From: an uncultured Pelagibacteraceae bacterium
GTDB lineage: Bacteria; Pseudomonadota; Alphaproteobacteria; Pelagibacterales; Pelagibacteraceae
Direction of reading: 5' to 3'
Length of the DNA: 64,000 bases
NCBI GenBank assembly: GCA_902618205.1
Contig: CACMZL010000004.1
Location: 1-64,000 of the forward strand
Shown: positions 44,811-54,751 of the stretch, one piece after another
Numbering within the stretch: the first letter of the stretch is position 1
Layout of the letters: each line of letters opens with the position of its first letter
Position numbers and translations under genes: made by a program
Notes under the pieces: model-generated
Databases searched by the model: none
The model's input: the letters and a program-made list of their open reading frames with translations, nothing else
Told to the model about the DNA's origin: nothing

Positions 44811-46642
44811 TCGTGAAAGAAGTTATATATTTTTTTTGCAACTTTTTCCTCAACTCCATCAACTGATTTTATTTCATCTAAACTAGCCGATTCCACTGCT
44901 CTAGCTGAACCAAAATGATTTAATAAGGCCCTTTTTCTGATAGATCCAATACCATCAATTTGATCTAATAATGATTTACTTATGCCCCTTTTCCTTTTTG
45001 CTCTATGAGCACTAATAGCAAATCGATGTGACTCATCTCTTAATCGCTGTAAAAAGAATAATGTTGGATCATTTTTCTCGAACTTGAACTCTTTTCCATT
45101 ATGAAAAAATGTTTCGTTTCCACTGTTTCTCATTTTACCCTTTGCTATTGCTACAATAGGAATTTCATGTAGACCAAGCTCATTCATTGCTTCTCGTGCA
45201 ACTGAATATTGACCTTTCCCTCCGTCAATTAAGACTAAATCAGGAAAAGTTAGATAGTTATCTTTCTCTTGAACAGCCCTTTTAAATCTTCTGTTAAGAA
45301 CTTCCTTCATCATCCCATAGTCATCTTGAGTATTTTTTTGAATTTTAATATTAAATTTTCTATACCTTTTTTTAACGAACCCTTCATCGCCATAAGTGAT
45401 TAAAGCACCCACACTATTTGTGCCTTGAATATGGCTATTATCGTAAACCTCGACTAAATTAATATTAGTTTCAAGATTGAATTTTTTTGATACTGCATCG
45501 AAAAGGTCTCTATTATTCTGACTCTCATAAAGTTTTCTATTCAAACTATCTTTTGCATTATTTATTGCTTGATTAATAACTTTTAGTTTTGTCCCTTTTT
45601 TTGCGACAGTAATTGTAATTTGTTTACCTTCTTTTTGTGTAAGTGTTTTTTCAATTAATTCTTTTTCTTTAATTTCATTTGATAAAATTATTGAAGATGG
45701 CACACTTTTATTTTCATAAAATTGAGAGACAAAAGAGTTAATAATATCACTTAGATTTTCTTCTGGATCATGCTTTGGAAAAAAAGCTTGATTACCCCAA
45801 TTTTGTTTTGACCTATAAAAAAAAACTTGAATACAAGTTTTTCCAGACTCTTTATATCCCGCAATAACATCTGCTTCGACTAAATTTGCTTCATTAATTC
45901 TTTGAGAAGATTGGATAATATTTAATGATTTAATTCGATCTCTTAATATTGCTGCTTTTTCAAAGTCTAAATCCTCACTAGCCTTTTCCATTTGATTAGA
46001 TAAGCTTTTCTGAATTTTTCTAGATTTGCCTGACACAAACTCAATTGCATCATCAACAGTTTGTTTATAATCACTCTCAGTCACGTAACCAACACAAGGT
46101 CCTGAACACCTTTTAATTTGATAAAGTATGCAGGGTCTTTCTCTATTTTTAAAAACAGTATCATCACAAATTCTGAGATGAAATATTTTTTGGATCATTT
46201 TTATAGTCCAATTTGCAGATCCAGCTGATGCAAATGGTCCAAAATAAAATCCTTCTTTGCCTTTTTTTCCTCTGTGCCTTTTGATTTGTGGCCATTTATC
46301 TTTGTCGCCTATAAAAATAAAAGGAAAGGATTTATCATCTCTTAGTAAAATATTAAATTTTGGTTTAAACTTTTTAATTAAATTTGCTTCTAAAAGTAAA
46401 GCCTCACTTTCATTTGAAGTAGTAGTAATTTCGAGTCTTTTTGTTTGAGAGAGCATTCTCTCAGTCCTAATGATATGACTTTTCTCTGATACATAACTTT
46501 TAAGTCTGTTTGGAAGGTTTTTTGCTTTACCTACATAAAGAATTTCTCCTTTTGAATTTAGCATCCTATAAACGCCTGGCAGCTTAGGAACTAAGTGCAA
46601 TTCTTTTTTAATTACTTCTTTACCTATATCAGAGCTGATCAT
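44807..46642 (-). CDS. uvrC: Excinuclease ABC subunit C
   Basis: A 611-residue nuclease making both incisions in nucleotide excision repair. N-terminal GIY-YIG domain: [22 protein letters not shown]; a central UVR motif ([16 protein letters not shown]) for UvrB; a C-terminal endonuclease domain ([30 protein letters not shown]); then helix-hairpin-helix repeats. The frame is open to a TTG at 46672; the ATG at 46642 is preferred and gives a 14-nt overlap with folB. UvrB is encoded 2.3 kb upstream on the same strand. Confidence 0.96.
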   Translation of the reverse strand: MISSDIGKEVIKKELHLVPKLPGVYRMLNSKGEILYVGKAKNLPNRLKSYVSEKSHIIRTERMLSQTKRLEITTTSNESEALLLEANLIKKFKPKFNILLRDDKSFPFIFIGDKDKWPQIKRHRGKKGKEGFYFGPFASAGSANWTIKMIQKIFHLRICDDTVFKNRERPCILYQIKRCSGPCVGYVTESDYKQTVDDAIEFVSGKSRKIQKSLSNQMEKASEDLDFEKAAILRDRIKSLNIIQSSQRINEANLVEADVIAGYKESGKTCIQVFFYRSKQNWGNQAFFPKHDPEENLSDIINSFVSQFYENKSVPSSIILSNEIKEKELIEKTLTQKEGKQITITVAKKGTKLKVINQAINNAKDSLNRKLYESQNNRDLFDAVSKKFNLETNINLVEVYDNSHIQGTNSVGALITYGDEGFVKKRYRKFNIKIQKNTQDDYGMMKEVLNRRFKRAVQEKDNYLTFPDLVLIDGGKGQYSVAREAMNELGLHEIPIVAIAKGKMRNSGNETFFHNGKEFKFEKNDPTLFFLQRLRDESHRFAISAHRAKRKRGISKSLLDQIDGIGSIRKRALLNHFGSARAVESASLDEIKSVDGVEEKVAKKIYNFFHE

Positions 46643-47054
46643 GGCTTCTTTTTTTAGAAATTTGGATCCCAACTGAGCTACAATCCTTCATTATTTCTAA
46701 TTTTTCGATTTGAAGAGTAATTTTATCTATTCTTTTATCTTTGAATAGCTCATCAAAAACATCTTCTGCCAATGTTTCAAGAAAATTGTAATGTTTATTT
46801 TTTACAAGTTTTTTTATTAATTTTACTATTTTAGCGTAATTAACTATCGATTTAATATCTTTATCGTTAGATGGCTGCTTATCTTGATAATTCACCTCTA
46901 AATTAAATTTTACTTTTTGAGGCTTTTCTTTTTCAAAATCAAAATAACCAAGTTTTAAACCTAACACTAATTCTTTTATTAAGACCTTCTTTTCGTAATT
47001 AAATAGGCTTTTATTTTTATCTATTTTTACAACTTTGAGATTATTTTTTTTCAT
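46629..47054 (-). CDS. folB: Dihydroneopterin aldolase-family protein
   Basis: A 141-residue FolB-fold protein. The family pattern is seen in [38 protein letters not shown] (conserved parts [13 protein letters not shown]), [26 protein letters not shown] and ITLQIEKLE. An Asp/Tyr-type active site residue cannot be assigned confidently because the sequence is diverged. FolB makes 6-hydroxymethyl-dihydropterin for folate; the same fold also does epimerase or monapterin chemistry. It lies one SDR and one hydrolase downstream of the pteridine-reductase-like gene. Confidence 0.85.
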   Translation of the reverse strand: MKKNNLKVVKIDKNKSLFNYEKKVLIKELVLGLKLGYFDFEKEKPQKVKFNLEVNYQDKQPSNDKDIKSIVNYAKIVKLIKKLVKNKHYNFLETLAEDVFDELFKDKRIDKITLQIEKLEIMKDCSSVGIQISKKRSHDQL

Positions 47055-48190
47055 TACAACAAATTCTCTTTAAAAAAATTTATAAATTGAGGCATATACA
47101 CATCTTGATTTTGTCCTCCTATTGTAACTCCCTTTGATAAACATTTTTCTTTCTTCATTATTTTAAAAACTTTTTTAAATGTTTTTCTTGGTTCAATTTG
47201 AGCTGCATCATAAAATTCTTCTAGAGATTTATAAAGTTTATGTTTATTTATCATCCACTCACCCCAAGTGGGATTAGTTGGATAACCTTCATCATCAATG
47301 AAAAAATCCGGACACTTTCCAGTTGTCATTGCGCCTCCTACCTTAAATGGTTTTTTGCCCATATGAAATTCATGGTACCATCCTTCTTTGATATCAATTT
47401 CTATTTGATTGGGTTTGGCTTTAATTCTTTTAATATGTTCTACACATGGTTCCGCTAAAGTATAATCATCAGCACCACCATGAACATATAATAATTTTGT
47501 GTTAGTTGTTAGTTCTGGATTTGCAAAAAGACCAGCCGAGTGACATTCGGCAGCTTCAGGTAATATTGCATCAAAACCTTCGGTCCCATCTAAAAATAAA
47601 GATGTAAATTTCACATCTGCCAAAATAAGACTATTAGTTCCTCCTCTAGAATGTCCAGTTGTTCCAAATTTTCCGTTGGACCTTGGGTGAGACTTAAGTA
47701 ATTTTAAAGCTAAAATTCCATCGATTGCACCATTAATTAATGGCACCTTTGATTGATCTCTCCATGTGTCTTTTGCCCCCCGAGGACAGAAATTATCTAT
47801 GAACATAACTCCTATTCCTTCTTCTAAAAGTTTTTGGTGTGCGTGATAAGTAAAGTCATTCCAAATATAATTTCCTGGACCACCACTGCTGTGTGTCCAT
47901 ATAACAATAGGTACTTTCGAATCTCCTTTTGGAAGTTGAAGATATCCTGTTATTTCAATCGGATTTTTTTTGTGACCACCAATAATTACAGTCCTTTGAT
48001 CAAATCCAGTGTAAGACTGATATTTAATTAATTCTCCACCTTTATAATATTTATTTTTAGAAACCCAATTAAGCATTGATTTACTTTTTTTACATTCTAC
48101 TTTTGAATCTAGACTTAAATTTTTTGTAGAATGCGAATAAGCCATAGTTGTGAAAAGTACAAAAATAATTAGCAGAATTAATTTTTTCAT
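47054..48190 (-). CDS. Secreted alpha/beta hydrolase (dienelactone-hydrolase-like)
   Basis: A 378-residue protein with a signal peptide ([19 protein letters not shown]) when started at the ATG at 48190; the frame is open 33 bp further, but this ATG overlaps the upstream SDR stop by 4 nt and restores a normal signal. The nucleophile elbow is GHSRGG with Ser near 181; the acid is in HGGADDYT near 241, and the His is in GWYHEFH near 273. The oxyanion region is WTHSSGGPG. It is likely a periplasmic esterase or dienelactone-type hydrolase; substrate unknown. Its place among DNA-repair and pteridine genes gives no clear clue. Confidence 0.8.
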   Translation of the reverse strand: MKKLILLIIFVLFTTMAYSHSTKNLSLDSKVECKKSKSMLNWVSKNKYYKGGELIKYQSYTGFDQRTVIIGGHKKNPIEITGYLQLPKGDSKVPIVIWTHSSGGPGNYIWNDFTYHAHQKLLEEGIGVMFIDNFCPRGAKDTWRDQSKVPLINGAIDGILALKLLKSHPRSNGKFGTTGHSRGGTNSLILADVKFTSLFLDGTEGFDAILPEAAECHSAGLFANPELTTNTKLLYVHGGADDYTLAEPCVEHIKRIKAKPNQIEIDIKEGWYHEFHMGKKPFKVGGAMTTGKCPDFFIDDEGYPTNPTWGEWMINKHKLYKSLEEFYDAAQIEPRKTFKKVFKIMKKEKCLSKGVTIGGQNQDVYMPQFINFFKENLL

Positions 48191-48942
48191 TCTTTTCCTC
48201 TCGTAATATCTGGCGTTTGCCAATTTAAGTTTTGGCCACTATCAATTGCTAAAACTTGACCTGTAATAGATCTATTTTTAATAAAAAAGTCAACAGCATT
48301 GCAGATTTCTTGAACATCTGTCTGTTTTTTAAGAGGTGTTGCCATGTATTGTTTTATAAAGTGCTTGTCAGACTGTCTTTTATTTTTAATAGTTGGACCT
48401 GGAGCAATTCCATTCACTCTAATATTTGGGGCAAGACTCATAGCGCTTGTTTTGGTTAAAGTGTAAAGACCAGATTTACTTAATGTATATGAAAAAAAAT
48501 ATGGAGTTAACTTGAATACTCTTTGATCAATTATATTAATAATATTATTGTTTTTGCCTCTAATATTTTTAGCAAAACCCTTTGATAATAAAGCTGGTGC
48601 TTTTAAATTCGCTTTTAAATGGCTTTCCCAACTTTTTGTTGTGAAATTTTCAAGTTTATCGTTCTCAAATAATGAAGCATTATTAATTAAACAATCAAAA
48701 TACTTCAACTTTGATTTTGAAAATTTAAGCATTCTTTCTATTTCTTTTTCTTTAGTTAAATCTGCTTTTGCTAAATAAATTTTTGTACCACTTTTAGTTA
48801 AATCTTTTTTAAGATTTTCTGCTTTGGATCTAGATTTGTTATAATGGATAACAATTTCAATATTAGGTCCAGATAATTTTTTAGCTATGGCAGCTCCCAT
48901 TCGAGTTGCTGCTCCAGTAATTATTATCTTCCGTGCTTCCAT
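48187..48942 (-). CDS. Pteridine-reductase-like short-chain dehydrogenase (PTR1/FolM type)
   Basis: A 251-residue SDR with features of pteridine reductases rather than generic SDRs. The nucleotide motif is TGAATRMG (residues 9-16), the TGxxxRxG variant of PTR1/FolM. The catalytic set is D139, Y152, K156: Asp replaces the usual Ser, 13 residues before Tyr, as in Leishmania PTR1 (D181, Y194, K198). NNAS (88-91 region) and RVNGIAPGP are standard. It would reduce dihydrobiopterin-, dihydromonapterin- or dihydrofolate-type substrates with NADPH. It overlaps uvrB by 19 nt and the hydrolase by 4 nt; folB is two genes downstream. Confidence 0.82.
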   Translation of the reverse strand: MEARKIIITGAATRMGAAIAKKLSGPNIEIVIHYNKSRSKAENLKKDLTKSGTKIYLAKADLTKEKEIERMLKFSKSKLKYFDCLINNASLFENDKLENFTTKSWESHLKANLKAPALLSKGFAKNIRGKNNNIINIIDQRVFKLTPYFFSYTLSKSGLYTLTKTSAMSLAPNIRVNGIAPGPTIKNKRQSDKHFIKQYMATPLKKQTDVQEICNAVDFFIKNRSITGQVLAIDSGQNLNWQTPDITRGKE

Positions 48943-51098
48943 TTTTTATCTCTTTTTTTTGTAACCCTTGTTCCTGGCATACCTAATGTAGATCTACCTT
49001 TGGGATAAATTTTATTTTTAACATCGTACTGTCTAATCTTAGGGTTTAAAGTAATTTCTAATTCGGTACTTTGAAGTTTTCTCATTTCATCTCTAATTTT
49101 AGCAGCTTCTTCAAATTCCAGATTAGATGCAGCTTCCTTCATCTTTTTGTCTAATCCTTTTAAATGTTTTTTAAGGTTACCGCCAATATTGGAACCTTCG
49201 CTTATTTTGACGTAATCTTTCTCGTAAACACTTTCTAAAATATCACTTATCTCTTTTTTTACAGATTTAGCGTCGATTTTATTTTTCTTATTGTACTCTA
49301 ATTGAATCTTTCTTCTTCTCTCAGTTTCTTTAATTGCTTTCTTTATACTTTTTGTTTCCTTATCGGCATAAAGAATAACTTTTCCATCTACGTTTCTTGC
49401 GGCTCTTCCTATTGTTTGAATTAGTGAAGTTTCTGATCGCAAAAATCCTTCCTTATCAGCATCTAGTATTCCAACTAAAGCACATTCTGGAATATCTAAA
49501 CCTTCTCTTAATAAATTTATTCCAACTAGAACATCAAATACACCCATTCTAAGATCTCTCATAATCTCTATTCTCTCAAGTGTATCTATATCAGAATGAA
49601 GGTATCTTACTTTTATCCCATTTTCATGAAGATACTCAGTTAAATCCTCTGCCATTTTTTTTGTAAGTGTTGTAACCAAAACTCTATAATTATTTTCAAC
49701 TACTTTTTTGCATTCATGCATAAGGTCGTCTACTTGATTTTTTGCCGGTCTAATCTCAACTGGTGGATCTATTAATCCTGTAGGTCTTATTACCTGATCA
49801 ATAAACTTGCCTTTAGTTTGTTCTAACTCCCACGGTCCAGGAGTTGCTGAAACAAATACAGTTTGTGTTCTCATCAAATCCCACTCCTCAAATTTTAAAG
49901 GTCTGTTATCCATGCAAGATGGCAATCTAAAACCGTACTCAGCCAATGTGCTTTTTCGAGATCTATCTCCCTTAAACATTCCATTAAGTTGGGGAACTGT
50001 AACATGAGACTCATCTACAAAAACCAATGTGTTATCAGGAAAATATTCAAAAAGAGTAGGTGGTGGCTCTCCTGGTTTTCTACCAGATAAAAATCTAGAA
50101 TAATTTTCAATTCCTGCACAAGATCCAGTTGCCTCAATCATTTCTAAATCAAATTTAGTTCTCTCCTCTAATCGTTGCGCCTCTAATAACTTGTTTTCAG
50201 CTTTGTGTTTTTTTAAAGTTTCCTCTAATTCTTTTCTTATTTTTATAATTGCTTGTTCTACAGTTGGTTTAGGAGTGATATAATGAGAATTAGCATAAAC
50301 TTTTACTAGACTAAGATCTCTAACCTGATCTCCTGTCAAAGGATCAAATTCCTCAATCTTCTCAAGTTTATCACCAAATAAACTTAGTCTCCATGCTCTA
50401 TCCTCTAGATGAGATGGAAATATTTCTAAATATTCTCCCCTTGCCCTAAATGTTCCTCTAAAAAAATTTTGATCATTTCTCTTATACTGAAGAGCAACAA
50501 GAGATTTTATTATTTGTTCTCTATTATATTCATAGTTTTTCTGAAGAGTTAAAGTCATTTTGCTGTAAGCTTCTACTGATCCCAAACCATAAATACAGGA
50601 AACACTTGCAACAATTAAAACATCGTCTCTTTCAAGAAGAGATCTCGTTGCTGAGTGTCTCATTCTATCAATCTGTTCGTTTATTGATGCTTCTTTTTCG
50701 ATGTATGTGTCTGATCTTGGCACGTAAGCTTCTGGAGTGTAATAATCATAGTAAGATACAAAATACTCAACAGCATTATCTGGAAAAAAAGTTTTCATCT
50801 CACCGTAAAGTTGAGCTGCCAAAGTTTTATTTGGTGCCAATATTAATGCTGGTCTATTTGTAGCTTCTATAACTTTTGCCATTGTAAAAGTTTTTCCAGA
50901 TCCAGTTACTCCTAATAATACTTGATTAAACTCATTTTTTTTAGCTCCTTGGACAAGCCTTTTAATTGCATCTGGCTGGTCACCAGCCGGGGTAAAATCT
51001 GACTTTATTTTGAATTTTTTTCCACCTTCGAGTTTTCCACCGATTTTTGGGTTTTTACTCTGAATGTCTGTAATTAGGTCTTGATATGTATTCTCCAT
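48924..51098 (-). CDS. uvrB: Excinuclease ABC subunit B
   Basis: A 724-residue helicase-like damage verifier. Walker A is [10 protein letters not shown]; the beta-hairpin tyrosine region is [20 protein letters not shown]-like box appears as [11 protein letters not shown]; motif VI is [13 protein letters not shown] domain near the C-terminus ([31 protein letters not shown], in parts [14 protein letters not shown]) binds UvrC. It is somewhat longer than E. coli UvrB because of N- and C-terminal extensions. It is the first gene of the uvrB-SDR-hydrolase-folB-uvrC-pgsA run. Confidence 0.97.
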   Translation of the reverse strand: MENTYQDLITDIQSKNPKIGGKLEGGKKFKIKSDFTPAGDQPDAIKRLVQGAKKNEFNQVLLGVTGSGKTFTMAKVIEATNRPALILAPNKTLAAQLYGEMKTFFPDNAVEYFVSYYDYYTPEAYVPRSDTYIEKEASINEQIDRMRHSATRSLLERDDVLIVASVSCIYGLGSVEAYSKMTLTLQKNYEYNREQIIKSLVALQYKRNDQNFFRGTFRARGEYLEIFPSHLEDRAWRLSLFGDKLEKIEEFDPLTGDQVRDLSLVKVYANSHYITPKPTVEQAIIKIRKELEETLKKHKAENKLLEAQRLEERTKFDLEMIEATGSCAGIENYSRFLSGRKPGEPPPTLFEYFPDNTLVFVDESHVTVPQLNGMFKGDRSRKSTLAEYGFRLPSCMDNRPLKFEEWDLMRTQTVFVSATPGPWELEQTKGKFIDQVIRPTGLIDPPVEIRPAKNQVDDLMHECKKVVENNYRVLVTTLTKKMAEDLTEYLHENGIKVRYLHSDIDTLERIEIMRDLRMGVFDVLVGINLLREGLDIPECALVGILDADKEGFLRSETSLIQTIGRAARNVDGKVILYADKETKSIKKAIKETERRRKIQLEYNKKNKIDAKSVKKEISDILESVYEKDYVKISEGSNIGGNLKKHLKGLDKKMKEAASNLEFEEAAKIRDEMRKLQSTELEITLNPKIRQYDVKNKIYPKGRSTLGMPGTRVTKKRDKKWKHGR

Positions 51099-51113
51099 AT
51101 ATTAAACAACGTA

Positions 51114-51136
51114 ATTGAATAATTTCATAATTCAAT
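51114..51136 (+). promoter_or_regulatory. Inverted repeat overlapping the aspartate aminotransferase start codon
   Basis: ATTGAAT (51114-51120) and ATTCAAT (51130-51136) are perfect complements 9 nt apart, in the 36-bp uvrB-aminotransferase divergent gap. The second arm covers two bases of the ATG (51135-51137), so an mRNA hairpin or a bound repressor could limit initiation. No alphaproteobacterial LexA box (GTTC-N7-GTTC) was seen here. Confidence 0.35.
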
Positions 51137-52322
51137 GAGCATAATATCTAATAATTTAAAAAGAATTAAACCATCCCCAACTATTGCAGTTACTCAAAAG
51201 GCAAGAGAATTAAAAGCTGCAGGAAAAGATGTAGTTGGACTTGGGGCAGGGGAACCAGATTTTGATACTCCTATCAATGTTAAAAATGCAGCTATTAAAG
51301 CAATAAGAGTCGGAGATACAAAGTATACAGCAGTTGATGGAACTCCAGCATTAAAAAAAGCAATTTTAAAAAAATTTAAAAGAGAAAATAAACTAAATTA
51401 TAAACTAAATGAAATCACAGTTGGAACTGGAGGGAAACAAGTTCTCTATAACACTTTTATGGCAACTTTAAATAAAGGAGATGAAGTTATTATTCCTGCT
51501 CCATTCTGGGTATCATATCCAGATATGGTTCTCTTAGCAGGAGGAAAACCAAAAATAGTAAAATGTGATGAAAAAGATGGATTTAAAATTACACCTGCAA
51601 AATTAAAAGCTGCAATTACAAAAAGAACGAAGTGGATAATCCTTAACTCACCATCTAATCCAACTGGATCTGGATACAGCAAATCAGAAATTCAAAAATT
51701 AGCAAAGGTTTTAATAAAAAACAAAAAAGTTCACATTTTGAGCGATGATATTTATGAGCATGTTAAATATGATAATTTTAAATTTTTTACTATTGCTCAA
51801 ATTTCAAAATTAAAATCTCGAACATTAACAATGAATGGAGTGAGTAAATCTTATGCAATGACTGGTTGGAGGATTGGTTATGCGGCTGGACCGAAAGAAA
51901 TAATTTCTGCAATTAGAAAAATTCAGTCTCAGTCTACCTCGAATCCCTCGTCAATTAGTCAAGCAGCAGCTGTTGAAGCTCTGAATGGAAAACAAGACTT
52001 TATTAAGAAAAGAGCAAAATCATTTAAAGAAAGAAGAGACTTTGTTGTAAAAAGTTTAAATAATATTGATGGTATTAGCTGTTTAAAACCTAATGGTGCA
52101 TTTTACGTATTTCCGAATTGTAAAAAACTTTTAAATAAAAGAACTAAACTTAAAAAAGATACTGATTTTGTCCAAAAGCTTTTAGAAAAACAAAATGTTG
52201 CCGCTGTTCAGGGCTCAGCATTTGGTTTAGATGGATATTTTAGAATTTCATATGCAACTTCAATGGCAAAACTTAAAATAGCAATGTCTAGAATTAAAAA
52301 GTTTTGTGAGGATTTAGGATAA
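51135..52322 (+). CDS. Aspartate/aromatic aminotransferase, fold type I
   Basis: A 395-residue class I PLP aminotransferase of the Ib (AatA) subgroup, typically aspartate aminotransferase, in some bacteria also prephenate aminotransferase. N-terminal RIKPSPTIAVTQKARELKAAG is characteristic; GLGAGEPDFDTP follows; PLP residues are N175 (NSPSNPTG), D204 (LSDDIY) and the Schiff-base Lys K238 (GVSKSYAMTGWRIGY). The Arg for the carboxylate is near FRISYATS. It is monocistronic, with its 3' end 2 bp from the convergent PsiE-like gene. Confidence 0.93.
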   Translation: MSIISNNLKRIKPSPTIAVTQKARELKAAGKDVVGLGAGEPDFDTPINVKNAAIKAIRVGDTKYTAVDGTPALKKAILKKFKRENKLNYKLNEITVGTGGKQVLYNTFMATLNKGDEVIIPAPFWVSYPDMVLLAGGKPKIVKCDEKDGFKITPAKLKAAITKRTKWIILNSPSNPTGSGYSKSEIQKLAKVLIKNKKVHILSDDIYEHVKYDNFKFFTIAQISKLKSRTLTMNGVSKSYAMTGWRIGYAAGPKEIISAIRKIQSQSTSNPSSISQAAAVEALNGKQDFIKKRAKSFKERRDFVVKSLNNIDGISCLKPNGAFYVFPNCKKLLNKRTKLKKDTDFVQKLLEKQNVAAVQGSAFGLDGYFRISYATSMAKLKIAMSRIKKFCEDLG

Positions 52323-52324
52323 AC

Positions 52325-52699
52325 CTATTTTTTTTTATTTAGTCCAATTAGAGAAGAATTTCTAAATCTTAAAATTACAATTGCTAAAGCAATTAAAACA
52401 ATCGCACCAGCTTCATACAGTAATATCTCTGGATTTAGAGATTTTCCTTGTAAAATAATAAATCTAGCAAGTGCAGTTATGGCAATAAATAACGGCAGTG
52501 TAATTTGAATTGATTGGCTTTCCCAAAATACTCTAACCATTGCAAGCACTTCAAGATATAAAAAAAGTAAAAGCAGATCGGCTAAAGTAACTCTTTGCAC
52601 GAGTATCATCTGGTACATTTCTTGCCCAAAAGCAATAACTGTACTAACTAAAATGATTACTAATGCTACAAGCTGGATTTGCTTTACAATGTTTTCCAT
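52325..52699 (-). CDS. PsiE-family membrane protein
   Basis: A 124-residue protein with four hydrophobic segments (about 8-28, 40-58, 68-84, 96-113). The pattern of LADLLLLFLYLEVLAMVRVFW and the short loop IFIAITALARFIIL fits the PsiE (phosphate-starvation-inducible E) family; biochemical function is unknown in general. It follows the extended SDR gene after 66 bp and may belong to the trxB-SDR transcript or have its own promoter in that gap. Confidence 0.8.
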   Translation of the reverse strand: MENIVKQIQLVALVIILVSTVIAFGQEMYQMILVQRVTLADLLLLFLYLEVLAMVRVFWESQSIQITLPLFIAITALARFIILQGKSLNPEILLYEAGAIVLIALAIVILRFRNSSLIGLNKKK

Positions 52700-52765
52700 T
52701 TACATTCTTTTATAATTTAAAATAACTTTTTATTCTATACTGAAATAGCTTGTAAATTATTGATA

Positions 52766-53785
52766 TTATACTAATCCAAGTCTAATTACTGATTTTGCTG
52801 CATCCTCAATACATCCTCTAGCTGGCTGAAATTTAAATCCCAATAAATCTTCAGCATACGAAGCATCAGTTTGCATTTGTATCCCTAAATCTGGAACCAT
52901 CATTTTTGCACTCGTATCCAGATGACTAATTATTCTCACTAAAAAGTTTGGCAACACTCTTTTTGGAAGTTTTTTTGAATATTCAGGTAATGCTTCAGCC
53001 ATAATATTAGAAAAATCTATCATTCTTTTGACCTCAGAGCCAATTATTAGTCGTCTTCCACCAACTTCTGGTCTTGTTAAAGAATTGATGTGAGCTTTCA
53101 CTACATCTTTCATATCTGAGACTAAAATACTAAAATCCGGAGCACCTGGATATTTACCTTCTAGAAATAATTTAACATAACTTATCGAAGTTTTTTCTTT
53201 AGCATCTAAAGCGTCTCCAAAGACACCTCCAGGACATATACATACCAACTTATTCTTTAAACCTTTATTCTCCATAAATTCCCAAGCTGCTTTTTCAGCC
53301 TTGATTTTTGAAACAAAGTAATCATTACAACCATGCCAATTTTCGTCACTCCAATCATTTTCACCAAATGTATATGGATTTGTCCTATTAGGCTTTCTAA
53401 ACATTGTTGCAATTGAAGAAGTTTTAATAATACGTTCAACTCCCGCATTAACAGCAGCTTTTAAAACTCTTATGGTCCCATCTTTAGCAGTTGGAACAAG
53501 ACTTTCACGATCTCTAGAAGTTTTTAAAGGGAAAGGAGAAGCAATGTGCATTACATATTTACAACCTTTTAATGCCTCATCCCAACCTTCGTCTTTCAAA
53601 AGATCTAATTCGACAAATGATAATCTATCAATTGATGCATATTCATTTATGGTTTTTTTTGTTTGATCAATTAGTTTGGAGTTTCTAACAGTTCCTAAAA
53701 CCTTATATCCTGATTTTAATAATTCAATTGCAGTGTGTTTAGCGATCCATCCACTTATACCCGTTAACAATACTGTTTCATTCAT
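52766..53785 (-). CDS. NAD(P)-dependent extended SDR (dihydroflavonol-4-reductase-like)
   Basis: A 339-residue extended SDR. The N-terminal nucleotide motif is VLLTGISGWIAKHTAIELL; downstream are HIASPFPL, KTSSIATMF and the catalytic YFVSKIKAEKAAW (Tyr-x3-Lys). CICPGGVFGD is the post-catalytic PG motif. It resembles dihydroflavonol reductase/cinnamoyl-CoA reductase-like enzymes, a broad class acting on aldehydes and ketones, so the substrate is not assignable. It begins at the trxB stop. Confidence 0.85.
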   Translation of the reverse strand: MNETVLLTGISGWIAKHTAIELLKSGYKVLGTVRNSKLIDQTKKTINEYASIDRLSFVELDLLKDEGWDEALKGCKYVMHIASPFPLKTSRDRESLVPTAKDGTIRVLKAAVNAGVERIIKTSSIATMFRKPNRTNPYTFGENDWSDENWHGCNDYFVSKIKAEKAAWEFMENKGLKNKLVCICPGGVFGDALDAKEKTSISYVKLFLEGKYPGAPDFSILVSDMKDVVKAHINSLTRPEVGGRRLIIGSEVKRMIDFSNIMAEALPEYSKKLPKRVLPNFLVRIISHLDTSAKMMVPDLGIQMQTDASYAEDLLGFKFQPARGCIEDAAKSVIRLGLV

Positions 53786-54730
53786 TTATTCGGATAAATG
53801 TTTTTCAGCCTCTAATGCTGCCATACATCCCATACCTGCTGCTGTAACGGCCTGTCTAAATATTTTATCTTTAACATCACCAGCGGCAAAAACTCCTGGT
53901 ATATTTGTTTCCGTGGATTCTGGTTTTGTTATTAAATAACCTTCATTATCCATTTCTAGTTGGTCTTTAAATAACGATGTTGCTGGATCATGCCCTATAG
54001 CTATAAACAATCCATCAATTTTTATTTCATCTACTTTATTTGTTTTAACATTTTTAATTTTTAATCCAGTTACATTTTTAGGATCATTATCCCCAATAAC
54101 TTCATCAACAACAGAGTCCCAAATTATTTCAATTTTTTTATTTTCCATTAATTTCTTTTGAAGTAATTTTTCTGCTCTCAAACTATCTCTCCTGTGTATA
54201 AGCTGAACTTTTGAAGCAAATTTTGTTAAAAACATAGCCTCTTCAACCGCAGCGTTTCCACCCCCAACAACTGCTACAGTTTTGTCTTTAAAGAAAAATC
54301 CATCACATGTTGCACATGCAGATACACCAAAACCTCTGAAATTTTGTTCTGAATCAATATTTAACCATCTTGCTTGAGCTCCTGTTGAAATAATAATTGA
54401 GTCTGCCTTATAAATTTGACCACTATCTCCAACAGCTTTAAACGGCTTAGATTTTAAGTCCACCGATGCAATATGATCTTGAATCATTTCAGTCCCAACT
54501 ACTTCTGCCTGACCTTTCATTTGATCCATAAGCCATGGCCCTTGTATAACATCTTTAAATCCTGGGAAATTTTCAACATCGGTTGTTGTTGTTAATTGGC
54601 CACCAGGTTCCATGCCATGAACTAATATTGGTTTTAACATTGCTCTTGCAGCATAAATTGCTGCTGTATATCCAGCGGGACCTGACCCAATTATTAACAC
54701 TTTTGTGTGTTTAGTTGGATTTTCACTCAT
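53786..54730 (-). CDS. trxB: Thioredoxin reductase
   Basis: A 314-residue FAD/NADPH enzyme. FAD motif GSGPAGYTAAIYAARA, redox-active CATC (GVSACATCDGFFF), NADPH motif VGGGNAAVEEAMFL, and the C-terminal GVFAAGDVKDKIFRQAVTAAG (FAD-binding GD). It reduces thioredoxin for peroxiredoxins and ribonucleotide reductase. Divergent from the ELM1-like gene with 21 bp between starts. Confidence 0.96.
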   Translation of the reverse strand: MSENPTKHTKVLIIGSGPAGYTAAIYAARAMLKPILVHGMEPGGQLTTTTDVENFPGFKDVIQGPWLMDQMKGQAEVVGTEMIQDHIASVDLKSKPFKAVGDSGQIYKADSIIISTGAQARWLNIDSEQNFRGFGVSACATCDGFFFKDKTVAVVGGGNAAVEEAMFLTKFASKVQLIHRRDSLRAEKLLQKKLMENKKIEIIWDSVVDEVIGDNDPKNVTGLKIKNVKTNKVDEIKIDGLFIAIGHDPATSLFKDQLEMDNEGYLITKPESTETNIPGVFAAGDVKDKIFRQAVTAAGMGCMAALEAEKHLSE

Positions 54731-54740
54731 ATGAAAGCTA

Positions 54741-54746
54741 TATAAT
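54741..54746 (+). promoter_or_regulatory. Candidate -10 box implying a leaderless ELM1-like transcript
   Basis: TATAAT ends 5 bases before the ATG at 54752. If used, transcription would begin at or near the start codon, giving a leaderless mRNA. A poor -35 (TTGGAT, 54715-54720) lies 20 bp upstream, inside trxB. Confidence 0.3.
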
Positions 54747-54751
54747 GATTA

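Noticed and set aside
51099..51134. LexA box upstream of uvrB
   Set aside because: The alphaproteobacterial GTTC-N7-GTTC pattern is not present in the gap or close to the uvrB start.
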